A DNA stretch of 44,718 bases from Bacteroidota bacterium (GTDB lineage: Bacteria; Bacteroidota; Bacteroidia; Chitinophagales; Chitinophagaceae), in the NCBI GenBank assembly GCA_018267545.1, contig JAFDYG010000526.1, positions 1 to 44,718 on the forward strand, written 5' to 3'. Made by a program: the position numbers and the translations under genes. Under the pieces are notes generated by a model that was given only the letters and a program-made list of their open reading frames with translations, did not search any database and was not told the origin of the DNA. Positions 1 through 7,748 of this stretch are shown piece by piece (the first letter of the stretch is position 1; every line of letters begins with the position of its first letter).

Positions 1-1599
1 CCCAACGAACAATTCGACACCGAAAAGAAAGAATCCCTAAAATCACTGCTGCTAGCCATCTGGAAGAAAAACGACGAACCCCAAAAACGCTCCGAATACG
101 TCGCCCTCTCAAAAGCACTTCAGCTCTACTTCGACCACCTGAAACAAAACCCAAACATTACCCCCTGCTTCAACACCTTCTATGAATTCCTCCAAACCGA
201 CTTCACCCTAATCAGCACCATCTCCAAAGACGACTTCGACCTCAGCAACTTCCTCTTCGTCCTCACCCCCTATTATAAAGGAGGCGAATTCGAATACCTC
301 CTCAACGCCGCCCAAAACCCCGACCTCCTGAACGAAAGATTCATCGTCTTCGAGCTCGACGCGATAAAATCCCACCCCATCCTCTACCCCGTCACCAGCT
401 TAATCATCATGGAAATCGCCATCTCGAAAATGAGAAAGCTAAAAAACGTCTTCAAAGCCATCATCATCGAAGAAGCCTGGAAACCCATCACCGAAGAAGG
501 CATGAGCGACTTCATGCGCTGGCTCGAAAAAACCGCCCGGAAATTCTTTACAAAAATCATCGTCAGCACCCAGGAAATCGAAGACCTCATCGCCTCCCCC
601 GTCCTCTGCAAAACCATCGTCAACAACTCCGACACCATCATCCTTCTCGACCAATCCAAACTCGCCAATCGCTTCGCCGAACTCCAGCAGCTCCTCAGCA
701 TCACCGATGCCCAAAAGACCGAAATCCTCAGCCTCAACCAGGGCCGTGAACCCAACCGACGCTATAAAGACGTCTGGATCCGCGTCGGCCCTTCCCATTC
801 CCGGGTATACCGCATCGAAGTCTCCGACGAAGAATACTGCGTCTACACCTCCGAACAAAAGGAAAAAATAAAAATAAAACAATACGCCTCCCGCTTCGGC
901 TCCCTGAAAGCCGGCATCCAGGCCCTCGTCCAGGAAGCCAGAGAAAAAGGCGGCAAACTATTCCTCGCCATAACCGTCCTCCTCACCGCCACCATAACCC
1001 AAGCCCAAATCCCGATTATAGGAACCGGCGTCGACAAAATCACAAAAGCCCTCGACCTCCAGGTCCAGCGCCAGCAAACCCAAACCATCCTGCTCCAGCA
1101 AGCCCAAAAAATCATCGAAAACACCATGAGCCAGCTCTATCTCCAGGATATCCGCAGCTGGGTCCTCCAACAAAAAGACCTGTACCAAAACTACTTCCAG
1201 GAACTGACCCAAATAAAAACCGTCATATCCAGCTTCCACCGCATCTCCGAACTCATAAACCAACAACAGCAAATCACCGCAAGAATAAAACAAACCCTTT
1301 CCCTCCTAAAATCCACCCCTCTATTATCCCCAACCGAGCTCGACCACATCACCACCGTCTACACCGGCCTGCTCAAAGAATGCGAAACTCACCTGGACAA
1401 CCTCCTCCTCGCCACCACCCCATCGAAAACCACCATGACCGACCCATCCCGCCTAACCCTCATCAACCGCATCGCCGACGATACCAACCAAACCCTCACC
1501 AACCTAAACCGCTTTACCGCCGAAAACGCCCTGCTCCTATACCAGCGTGCCGCAGACGACAATGACATCCAAACGATAAAAAAACTCTACGCATTATGA
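1..1599 (+). CDS. traG: TraG conjugation ATPase C-terminus fused to a TraI-like domain (5' partial)
   Basis: The reading frame is open from base 1, so the gene starts outside the window. The first ~315 residues match the end of the TraG/VirB4 family, the ATPase that energises assembly of the conjugation machine: an acidic Walker-B-like stretch (AIIIEEAWKPI), then VSTQEIEDLIASP and ILLDQ, which are typical of Bacteroides TraG. Around base 951 the TraG sequence ends and a hydrophobic segment with a signal-peptide look follows without a stop (KLFLAITVLLTATITQAQ), then ~200 residues resembling secreted TraI, ending in QRAADDNDIQTIKKLYAL. No ATG, GTG or TTG lies at the junction in any useful position, so a separate TraI start is not evident. 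In a fusion the hydrophobic segment would act as a membrane anchor, with the ATPase inside and the TraI part in the periplasm. The stop overlaps the next start (ATGA). The TraG part is secure; the fusion is read directly but could reflect a sequence error. Confidence 0.85.
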   Translation, partial: PNEQFDTEKKESLKSLLLAIWKKNDEPQKRSEYVALSKALQLYFDHLKQNPNITPCFNTFYEFLQTDFTLISTISKDDFDLSNFLFVLTPYYKGGEFEYLLNAAQNPDLLNERFIVFELDAIKSHPILYPVTSLIIMEIAISKMRKLKNVFKAIIIEEAWKPITEEGMSDFMRWLEKTARKFFTKIIVSTQEIEDLIASPVLCKTIVNNSDTIILLDQSKLANRFAELQQLLSITDAQKTEILSLNQGREPNRRYKDVWIRVGPSHSRVYRIEVSDEEYCVYTSEQKEKIKIKQYASRFGSLKAGIQALVQEAREKGGKLFLAITVLLTATITQAQIPIIGTGVDKITKALDLQVQRQQTQTILLQQAQKIIENTMSQLYLQDIRSWVLQQKDLYQNYFQELTQIKTVISSFHRISELINQQQQITARIKQTLSLLKSTPLLSPTELDHITTVYTGLLKECETHLDNLLLATTPSKTTMTDPSRLTLINRIADDTNQTLTNLNRFTAENALLLYQRAADDNDIQTIKKLYAL

Positions 1600-2105
1600 A
1601 ACTCCTCATCATCTTGTTTCTAATAAGCCTAAACACCCAGGCCCAAACCTTCGACGAAATCTTCCGCCAAAAAGCCACCCAGCTCCGCTACCTCCAGCAG
1701 CAGATCGCAGCCCTGCAGCTCCACGCCCAAACCATAGAAAAAGCCAATCAAATCGTAAATCTCCTCACCAGCGACATATCCGACATAAACACCCGGGACC
1801 TCACCCAGCACGCCAGCCACTTCGAAAACCTAAAAATCACCAACCCCGTCCTAACCCCACTAATAGCCAACATATCGACCCAATACCAAAAAATCAAAAT
1901 CCTCGCCACTACCACCGCAGGAAAACCCACCGACCCCTTCATGCAAACCCTACTTCAAAACGCATCCCAAAAAATACAAATCCTACTCCTATTAAATACC
2001 CTCCAGCTAACAGACGAACAACGCATAACCCTCCTCCAAAACCTAAAGAGCCAAATCGACGGCAATCTCCGCGACGCCATAACCATCAAAAACACAAAAC
2101 CATAA
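1596..2105 (+). CDS. Small secreted TraI-like conjugation protein
   Basis: The product is 169 residues with a clear signal peptide (MKLLIILFLISLNTQAQ). The mature part is helical and rich in Gln and Leu, with coiled-coil character (RQKATQLRYLQQQIAALQLHAQ). Its start overlaps the traG-traI stop by 4 bases, so it is probably translationally coupled. Layout and composition resemble TraI proteins of Bacteroides conjugative transposons, but it lacks the usual C-terminal QRA...KKLY-type motif, so it may be a shortened paralogue of its two neighbours. A periplasmic accessory role in the type IV secretion machine is inferred from position alone. Confidence 0.7.
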   Translation: MKLLIILFLISLNTQAQTFDEIFRQKATQLRYLQQQIAALQLHAQTIEKANQIVNLLTSDISDINTRDLTQHASHFENLKITNPVLTPLIANISTQYQKIKILATTTAGKPTDPFMQTLLQNASQKIQILLLLNTLQLTDEQRITLLQNLKSQIDGNLRDAITIKNTKP

Positions 2106-2123
2106 AAACAAAAACACCCAGCT

Positions 2124-2747
2124 ATGAAATATCTTCTCCTCCCCCTCCTCCTAACCGCCCTCCACGCAAAATCCCAGTCCTTCGAAGTCCAGGAACTCCT
2201 CCTTGACATCCAAAAACTATCCCAGGAAAAACAAATCCTAAACGACCTCTACACCTCCTACCAAACCCTCGAAAAAGGCTACTCCTCCATCCGTGACATA
2301 GCCAAAGGAACCTTCGACCTTCACAAAGCCTTCCTCGATGGCCTGCTCACCGTAAGCCCTGCCATAAAACAATACCCCAAAATCACCACCATCATCACCC
2401 TCCAAACAAACCTACTATCCTCCTACCACACCGCCTGGAACCGCTTCCGCTCCGACCCCCACCTCACCCTCGACGAAATCGCCGTCCTCAGCAACCTCTA
2501 CACCGCCACGATCACCCGTAGCAGCATGCTAATAGAAGACCTCACCACAATCCTCACCGACAACCAGCTCCGCGCCAGCGACGGCGAACGCATAAACCTG
2601 ATCGACAACATCGAAACCAGCATGAACCAGCAATGGCTCCGCATCCGCCAGCTCGACAACCAAACCGCCTGGCTCTCCCTCCAACGAGCCTCAGCTCAAA
2701 AAGAAACCGACCAAATAAAACAACTCTACAACATATGGAAGAAGTAA
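2124..2747 (+). CDS. traI: Conjugative transposon protein TraI
   Basis: A 207-residue protein with an N-terminal signal peptide (MKYLLLPLLLTALHAKSQS). Several segments match what is remembered of Bacteroidota TraI: a GYSSIRDIAKGTFDLHKAFLDG core, an ASDGERINLIDNI segment and a C-terminus with LSLQRASAQKE and KQLYNIW. TraI is an exported, largely helical protein of the tra operon; its biochemical role is not well defined. The gene follows the 169-residue paralogue after 18 bases and overlaps the start of traJ by 13 bases, consistent with one transcript. Confidence 0.8.
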   Translation: MKYLLLPLLLTALHAKSQSFEVQELLLDIQKLSQEKQILNDLYTSYQTLEKGYSSIRDIAKGTFDLHKAFLDGLLTVSPAIKQYPKITTIITLQTNLLSSYHTAWNRFRSDPHLTLDEIAVLSNLYTATITRSSMLIEDLTTILTDNQLRASDGERINLIDNIETSMNQQWLRIRQLDNQTAWLSLQRASAQKETDQIKQLYNIWKK

Positions 2748-3688
2748 AAGGACTCCACGCCATCCTCCAGCAGCTCTACAACAGCATGCTCACCCAAAGC
2801 GGACAGCTCATCGGCGTCGGCCAGGGCCTCGCCGGCTTCGGCGCCCTGTTCTACATCGGCATACGCGTCGGCCGCAGTATCGCAAAAGCCCAGCCCGTCG
2901 ACGTATTCCCCCTCCTGTCCCCATTCGCAAAAGGCCTCGCCATCATTTTATACCCCTCCCTGATCGCCCTCTTCAACGGACTGCTCTCCCCCATAAACGA
3001 CGGCACGGCAGCCATGCAAACCAACGCAACCGCCTCCATCGAAACCCTGCTCAAACAAAAGGAAGAAGCCCTCAAAGGCACCATCCAATACCAGATGTAC
3101 ATCGGCCCCACCGGCAATGGCGACGAATCGCTCTGGGAACGATACTCCGGAGACGCCACCGGCTCCGGCGTCTTCTCCGGCATCTCCAACGCCTTCCAGT
3201 TCTCCATCGCAAAAGCCTATTACAATTTTAAAAACGCCATCAAAGGCTGGCTCGCCGAAATCCTCGAGCTCCTCTACCAGGCCGCCTCCCTCTGCGTCGA
3301 CTCCGTCCGAACCTTCAACCTCATCGTCCTCGCCATCCTCGGCCCCATCGTCCTCGGTCTCTCCGTCTTCGACGGCTTCCACCACACCCTTCACCACTGG
3401 CTCACCCGCTACATCACCGTCTACATATGGTCCGCCGTCGCCAACATCTTCGGCGCCATCATCGCCACTATCCAAACCCAAATGATAAAACTCGACCTCA
3501 ACCAAATCCAATCCGCCGGTGCCGCCTACTTCAGCCCCACCGACGCGGGATACTTAATATTCCTCCTCATCGGCATCATCGGCTACTTCTCCGTCCCCTC
3601 CGTATCCAGCCACATCATCCACGTCGGCGGCGGCGACGCCTTCGCAGCCCGCGTCGGCTCGACCTTCAAACGCTTCATCCCATTCTAA
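2735..3688 (+). CDS. traJ: Conjugative transposon protein TraJ
   Basis: A 317-residue polytopic membrane protein. The start MEEVKGLHAILQQL was chosen because earlier in-frame codons lie deep inside traI and give a non-membrane, basic N-terminus. Hydrophobic segments occur around residues 25-45, 65-90, and repeatedly from ~180 to 305, for example FNLIVLAILGPIVLGLSVF and AGYLIFLLIGIIGYFSVPS. The pattern, the LSPINDGTAAM segment and the place between TraI and TraK match TraJ of Bacteroides conjugative transposons, the functional counterpart of VirB6 in the inner-membrane complex. It overlaps traI by 13 bases and is followed by traK after 12 bases. Confidence 0.88.
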   Translation: MEEVKGLHAILQQLYNSMLTQSGQLIGVGQGLAGFGALFYIGIRVGRSIAKAQPVDVFPLLSPFAKGLAIILYPSLIALFNGLLSPINDGTAAMQTNATASIETLLKQKEEALKGTIQYQMYIGPTGNGDESLWERYSGDATGSGVFSGISNAFQFSIAKAYYNFKNAIKGWLAEILELLYQAASLCVDSVRTFNLIVLAILGPIVLGLSVFDGFHHTLHHWLTRYITVYIWSAVANIFGAIIATIQTQMIKLDLNQIQSAGAAYFSPTDAGYLIFLLIGIIGYFSVPSVSSHIIHVGGGDAFAARVGSTFKRFIPF

Positions 3689-3700
3689 AAACAATCTACC

Positions 3701-4306
3701 ATGTTCAAAATCTTAAAAAACATCGACTTCAGCTTCCGTCAGCTCCGCCGGCTAACGATCTACGCACTCACCGCCTCCCTCATCATCAGCATCCTCTCCA
3801 TCTACTACGCCAACAACGCCCACAACCGCGTCTACATACTGATCGGCGGCGCTGTCATGGAAGCCGCCGTCGCAGAAAAGAAAGACTACCTCCCCGTCAT
3901 CGCCAAAGCCCACATCAAAAACTTCCACCAACTCTTCTGGACCCTCGAGCCCGACGACAAATACATCCAGTCCAACATCAGCCAGGCCCTCTACCTCGCG
4001 GACGAATCCGCCAAACGCCTCTCCCTGGACTATCGTGAAGCCGGCTACTACAGCTCCCTCATCTCCGGCAACGTCAGCCAGTCCATATCCATCGACAGCA
4101 TCGCCCTCGACATGGACACCTACCCCTTTCACTTTCAGTGCTGGGCAACCGAAAAAATCGTCCGCCCCACCTCCATAACAACCCGTGCCCTCCTCACCAA
4201 CGGCGACCTCCGCACCACCGGCCGCTCGCCCAACAACGAGCTCGGCTTCCTCATCGAAAAGCTCCTCGTACTCGACAACCACGACATCAAAACAAAAAAC
4301 CGATAA
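3701..4306 (+). CDS. traK: Conjugative transposon protein TraK
   Basis: A 201-residue protein with a short cytoplasmic N-terminus (MFKILKNIDFSFRQLRR), one membrane segment near residues 20-40, and a periplasmic domain. The motifs FHQLFWTLEPDDKYI and ALYLADESAKRL are characteristic of TraK of Bacteroidota conjugative transposons, which has a VirB8-like layout and belongs to the inner-membrane part of the secretion channel. It sits 12 bases after traJ and 2 bases before the next gene. Confidence 0.9.
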   Translation: MFKILKNIDFSFRQLRRLTIYALTASLIISILSIYYANNAHNRVYILIGGAVMEAAVAEKKDYLPVIAKAHIKNFHQLFWTLEPDDKYIQSNISQALYLADESAKRLSLDYREAGYYSSLISGNVSQSISIDSIALDMDTYPFHFQCWATEKIVRPTSITTRALLTNGDLRTTGRSPNNELGFLIEKLLVLDNHDIKTKNR

Positions 4307-4308
4307 AA

Positions 4309-4641
4309 ATGAAAAAAGAAATGATCATCGTCCTCCTCTACGTCCTCTCCTTCCTCGCCACCGGCACCTGCGTGGCCCTCACCGCCATCCGCACCGCCCA
4401 AAAGACCTCCGTCATCAAGCTCCCCCCAATCATCCACCAACCTCCACTCCCAGCCCCAGCTATCTCTCCCACCACCACCGGCCTCGACGCCATCCGCCAG
4501 TTCCTGCACTGGATGGACAGCCTGCAATCCACTCCCTCCGGCCGCAGCATCTACGACAGCATCCGCCGCACCCGCCCCGGCCTTCTCGACAGCGCCCGCC
4601 AGGCAGAAAAATATTACACCCTCCTAAAAAACTTTAAATAA
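4309..4641 (+). CDS. TraL-like small membrane protein of the tra operon
   Basis: A 110-residue protein starting MKKEMIIVLLYVLSFL, with one N-terminal membrane segment or signal anchor, a proline-rich linker (LPPIIHQPPLPAPAI) and a short helical tail. The start was chosen 2 bases after the traK stop; the longer upstream reading has no membrane segment and runs inside traK. Position between traK and traM and the size match TraL of Bacteroides transposons, but the sequence itself is too short and variable to name with certainty. The stop overlaps the traM start by one base. Confidence 0.65.
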   Translation: MKKEMIIVLLYVLSFLATGTCVALTAIRTAQKTSVIKLPPIIHQPPLPAPAISPTTTGLDAIRQFLHWMDSLQSTPSGRSIYDSIRRTRPGLLDSARQAEKYYTLLKNFK

Positions 4642-5723
4642 TGAAAAAGAAACTCATCCTCGCAGCGTCTCTTTTGATCCTCCTCCTGATAATTTTGGTT
4701 GTCCACGGCCCCAAAAAAGCCGACGACACCACTTCTCACGCCAACCTGAAAATCCCGCCCCCCCACGTCCGGGACGAAACAGGCTTCGACAAAATGGCCT
4801 TCTACAAAAAAGCCGACGACGACTCCATCCGCCTGCAAGACCAAAGAAAAAAAGACAGTACCCTCCTTATATCCTCCCCCGAGTCCCCCCACCTCCTCGA
4901 ATCCCATATCGACGAGAAGCTGACCCGCCTCCACAACCTCATCGAAACGCCATCCCCCGTCCCAACCCCTAATCCCCCCCGCACCACTCCATCACTCCCC
5001 GCCTCCGACGTCGACCGCCTCGAACACCTGCTAAAAAATCTCAAAACCGAATCCTCTTCCCCCAGCCCTGAAATTGAAACCCTCACCAGGCTCCTCGCCT
5101 CCCAACACCCTACCCCCAAACCCGACACCCAGCCCATCAACCCCATGGCCCTACCCGTCACCATCCCCACATCCGACGAATATCTCTCCACCACCTCCGC
5201 AAAAATCCACTTCTACGACCTCGACAACAACGGCCAGCCACCCCCCATCACCATCCCCCTCATCGAAGCCCAAATCCCCCAAACCCAAACCCTCGTCGAC
5301 GGCGGCCTCCTCACAATCGAACTAAAAACCGATCTCCTCATCCGCACCCAGCGCATCCCCGCCGGCACCACCCTCTACGGCACCGCCCATCTAAACACAA
5401 ATAGAATGCACATCCAAATCACCTCTATCCAATACCAACACCAAATCTTCCCCGTCGCCCTCGAAGTAATAGGCCTCGACGGCCTCCCCGGTCTCGACGC
5501 CTCCGCCGCCCTGCGACAACAATTCACCCGCGACCTCGCCACCCAAAACCTCACCAACCTCGGTCCCAGCTACTTCGACCCATCCCTTACCGGCCAGGCC
5601 GCCACCTCCGGTATCCAGATCGCCCGCTCCCTCGCCGGCAGAAAAACCCGCCAGTTCCAGCTACCCGTAAAAGCCGGTTACCAAATCCTCCTCCACGACT
5701 TAACCCAATCGACCAAACAATAA
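4641..5723 (+). CDS. traM: Conjugative transposon protein TraM
   Basis: A 360-residue protein with an N-terminal membrane segment (residues 4-22), a long low-complexity Pro/Ser/Thr linker (about 100-170) and a conserved C-terminal domain. Diagnostic segments are IRTQRIPAGTTLYGTAHLN, NRMHIQITSIQY and ALEVIGLDGLPGL, typical of TraM, a VirB10-like protein that spans the envelope and forms part of the channel core. It overlaps the upstream gene by one base and is 10 bases from traN. Confidence 0.92.
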   Translation: MKKKLILAASLLILLLIILVVHGPKKADDTTSHANLKIPPPHVRDETGFDKMAFYKKADDDSIRLQDQRKKDSTLLISSPESPHLLESHIDEKLTRLHNLIETPSPVPTPNPPRTTPSLPASDVDRLEHLLKNLKTESSSPSPEIETLTRLLASQHPTPKPDTQPINPMALPVTIPTSDEYLSTTSAKIHFYDLDNNGQPPPITIPLIEAQIPQTQTLVDGGLLTIELKTDLLIRTQRIPAGTTLYGTAHLNTNRMHIQITSIQYQHQIFPVALEVIGLDGLPGLDASAALRQQFTRDLATQNLTNLGPSYFDPSLTGQAATSGIQIARSLAGRKTRQFQLPVKAGYQILLHDLTQSTKQ

Positions 5724-5733
5724 AAATCAAATC

Positions 5734-6504
5734 ATGAAAAAAATCATCACCTGGATAACGCGAGCCCTCATCCTCTCCCTATCCAACTACCACGCCCAAG
5801 CCCAAACCATCACCATCGACACCATCCGCCCCTTCCCCCTCGGCCTCTCCGAAAACATCACGACCAATATCAAATTCGCCTCCCCCATCTCCAAAGTCGA
5901 CTTCGGCTCCCCCGACGTCGGCGGCCGCAAAACCGGCCAATCCGAAAACATCCTCCTCCTCAAAGCCGCCCGCCCCAACTTCCCCCAAACCAACATCAGC
6001 GTCTACCTCACCAACGGCGCCTTCTACTCCTTCCTCGTTCACTACACCCCCATCCCTACCAACTTCAACTACTCCTTCAAAGATTTCCCCGCCGCCAACC
6101 CCATCCACCAAATCACCCTCCCCACCACCCACATCACCGCCTCCAACGAAGAAATCCAGCTAACCCTCACCAATCTCTACATCAAAGACGACCTCCTCTG
6201 GCTTCACCTCCGCGCCACCAACAAATCCTCCATCTCCTTCAAACCCGGCATCCTCCACTCTACCATCCGTTCCCTCCACCCCTTCCGCCGAACCGCCGAC
6301 GAGTCCATCGACATCCTCCCCATACACTCCCCCCAAAACATCGACCTGCCCGCCGACAGCACCATCACCCTTACCCTCGCCTTCAAACCCCTCGCCCCCG
6401 ACCGCCAAAAACGCCTCGTCCTCGAATGGGGCGAACACGACGGCCGCCGCATCCTTCTCTCCATCAAAGCCAAACACCTCCTCCATGCCCGCCGCCTCGA
6501 CTGA
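5734..6504 (+). CDS. traN: Conjugative transposon protein TraN (DUF4138)
   Basis: A 256-residue exported protein with signal peptide ending near HAQAQ. It has the DUF4138/TraN pattern: an early beta-rich domain with a Lys/Asp core (ISKVDFGSPDVGG), VYLTNGAFYSFLVHY, then a second beta domain with LWLHLRATNKSSISF. TraN resembles VirB9 and would work with TraM at the outer-membrane side of the conjugation channel. The last 20 bases overlap the next gene. In Bacteroides elements traO, traP and traQ follow; they are absent here. Confidence 0.9.
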   Translation: MKKIITWITRALILSLSNYHAQAQTITIDTIRPFPLGLSENITTNIKFASPISKVDFGSPDVGGRKTGQSENILLLKAARPNFPQTNISVYLTNGAFYSFLVHYTPIPTNFNYSFKDFPAANPIHQITLPTTHITASNEEIQLTLTNLYIKDDLLWLHLRATNKSSISFKPGILHSTIRSLHPFRRTADESIDILPIHSPQNIDLPADSTITLTLAFKPLAPDRQKRLVLEWGEHDGRRILLSIKAKHLLHARRLD

Positions 6505-6799
6505 CCCCCTAAACGCCATCCAACCCTTCCTCGAAAAAATAAAAAACGAGCCCTCCATCGGCCCTGTACATATCAGCCTCTACCTCGCACTGCTGACCAC
6601 CGTACAGGGCCATTCCCAGGGCCGCCCCCAAGCCCCAAGCCGCGCCTTCATCCGCGCTCACCGCCAAACCATCATGGAAAAATCAAAAATCTCAGGAAGA
6701 AACACCTACTACCGCGCCATGCACACCCTCCACACCCTCGGCTTCATCGAATACCTCCCCCAATGCGGCCCCGGCGCCAGTAAAATCCGGCTGCTTTAA
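6485..6799 (+). CDS. Small winged-helix DNA-binding protein at the end of the tra operon
   Basis: A 104-residue protein starting inside traN. The segment SIGPVHISLYLALLTTVQ followed by IMEKSKISGRNTYYRAMHTL and LGFIEYLPQCGPG reads as a helix-turn-helix with a wing, similar to small regulators seen in Bacteroidota conjugative elements. It has no signal peptide, so it is cytoplasmic. The overlap with traN means it is transcribed with the tra genes; autoregulation or control of transfer is a guess. No clear terminator follows before the convergent immunity genes. Confidence 0.7.
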   Translation: MPAASTDPLNAIQPFLEKIKNEPSIGPVHISLYLALLTTVQGHSQGRPQAPSRAFIRAHRQTIMEKSKISGRNTYYRAMHTLHTLGFIEYLPQCGPGASKIRLL

Positions 6800-6878
6800 T
6801 GTCAATTAGTTCTATCAATCTCTCACTTCCATTGCTCCAATGACCACCCCCTGCTCTAATCTTTCAATTAAAAAAGTA

Positions 6879-7157
6879 TCATTCCATCATAAATTCAGGC
6901 TTGAGAAAACCCTTGCAATCATGGTGCCCTGCATATTTAACTATTTTCTTCTTGAAAGCTGCCATCGACGGAAAATAGACCATAAATCTCTCCTTAGACT
7001 CAGCTAATCTTATTAATTCGTCAGGTTGACTTGCATACAACCCTTGTAGCACCCGAACAATCTCGCCCATTGACTCATCTCTGTATTCATAATGCAAGTA
7101 TGCTTTCCCTATTGATGTATCAATTTCAAATATGTCTCCTATTTGTACTTTAGCCAT
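6879..7157 (-). CDS. Probable immunity protein (Imm26-like)
   Basis: A 92-residue soluble protein with a good ribosome site (AAGGAGTG) about 15 bases before ATG. The beginning VQIGDIFEIDTSIGKAYLHY and later SKERFMVYFPSMAAFKKK belong to a recurrent bacterial family often found beside polymorphic toxins; it resembles Imm26-type proteins, though I am not certain of the family number. It is last in the minus-strand series of immunity genes, 31 bases after the Imm8-type gene, with no toxin of its own in sight. Most likely an orphan immunity gene kept after toxin loss. Confidence 0.55.
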   Translation of the reverse strand: MAKVQIGDIFEIDTSIGKAYLHYEYRDESMGEIVRVLQGLYASQPDELIRLAESKERFMVYFPSMAAFKKKIVKYAGHHDCKGFLKPEFMME

Positions 7158-7188
7158 TATTTGCCTGAATCACTCCTTATTTCACCGT

Positions 7189-7515
7189 CTATTTCTTATA
7201 ATCCCTATAATTCTCAAATTCCCATTGACCTATTTTTGACAATTTATTTACAATCTCTTCCCAATTATTTCCCTCACAATTATCAAAAAGCTTTCTTATC
7301 CGCGCCAGGATTTTGTCCATATCGAACTTAAATACAATAAGCTTATTACGTCCAAGAATCATGTCGTTTTCACTGTATTTTTGCAAAAGCCATTTTGGTG
7401 TGCAGACCTGAATGTCAAAAGATTCTTCGGCCTGAGTACCTCTTGGTCCTACCCCCACACTTATTAAGAAGGCAAAAACTTCATCGTCCTCTGGCCAGTA
7501 TACATCAAAGTCCAA
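7189..7515 (-). CDS. Imm8-family immunity protein, 5' end damaged or uncertain
   Basis: The 108-residue reading contains the Imm8 signature: FAFLISVGVGPRGTQAEESF followed by DIQVCTPKWLLQKY. Imm8 proteins protect against co-encoded polymorphic toxins. The only start in frame is TTG, immediately preceded by in-frame TAA and TAG codons, and family members usually have 10-20 more residues before the LDFDVYWPED segment. The N-terminus is therefore probably lost or frameshifted. A copy of the IS1-end-like repeat lies about 60 bases upstream. No matching toxin domain is visible upstream, so this is an orphan. Confidence 0.75.
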   Translation of the reverse strand: MDFDVYWPEDDEVFAFLISVGVGPRGTQAEESFDIQVCTPKWLLQKYSENDMILGRNKLIVFKFDMDKILARIRKLFDNCEGNNWEEIVNKLSKIGQWEFENYRDYKK

Positions 7516-7574
7516 TTATAATATCTAACCGGCAGTTATCCTGCCATCAATATAAGTAAAAGGAGGGACTTGGA

Positions 7575-7633
7575 ATCTTTCCCTACTATTCTTCAATCTT
7601 TTGTAGAAAAATCAGATAATTGAACACATTACC
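7575..7633 (-). repeat. IS1-end-like repeat, copy C
   Basis: Read on the minus strand it starts GGTAATGTGTTCAATTATCT and continues ~35 bases similar to copies A and B (shared AAGAATAGTA core). The first ~25 bases look like the terminal repeat of IS1-family elements. It lies just before the Imm8-type gene. Confidence 0.6.
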
Positions 7634-7635
7634 TT

Positions 7636-7735
7636 TTATGGCGGTATATTGCACCCCTGGCATCCTGCCAAATGCAAGACCACCTGATTAATAGTAGCAA
7701 CCTTTGCGTTTACATATTTCCCATCTTCTACGACC
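7636..7735 (-). pseudogene. Short coding tail of unknown origin, possible toxin or immunity remnant
   Basis: Between the damaged IS1 element and repeat copy C, one minus-strand frame reads VVEDGKYVNAKVATINQVV and ends GCNIPP before a TAA. It has no start codon and is short. By analogy with the two clearer tails at 8950 and 9681 it may be the end of a lost cassette gene; this is inference from position and codon pattern only. Confidence 0.3.
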
Positions 7736-7748
7736 TAACGTACTCACT

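Noticed and set aside
6800-6878. Attachment site at the end of the tra operon
   Set aside because: No tRNA, integrase or direct repeat pair could be identified within the window.
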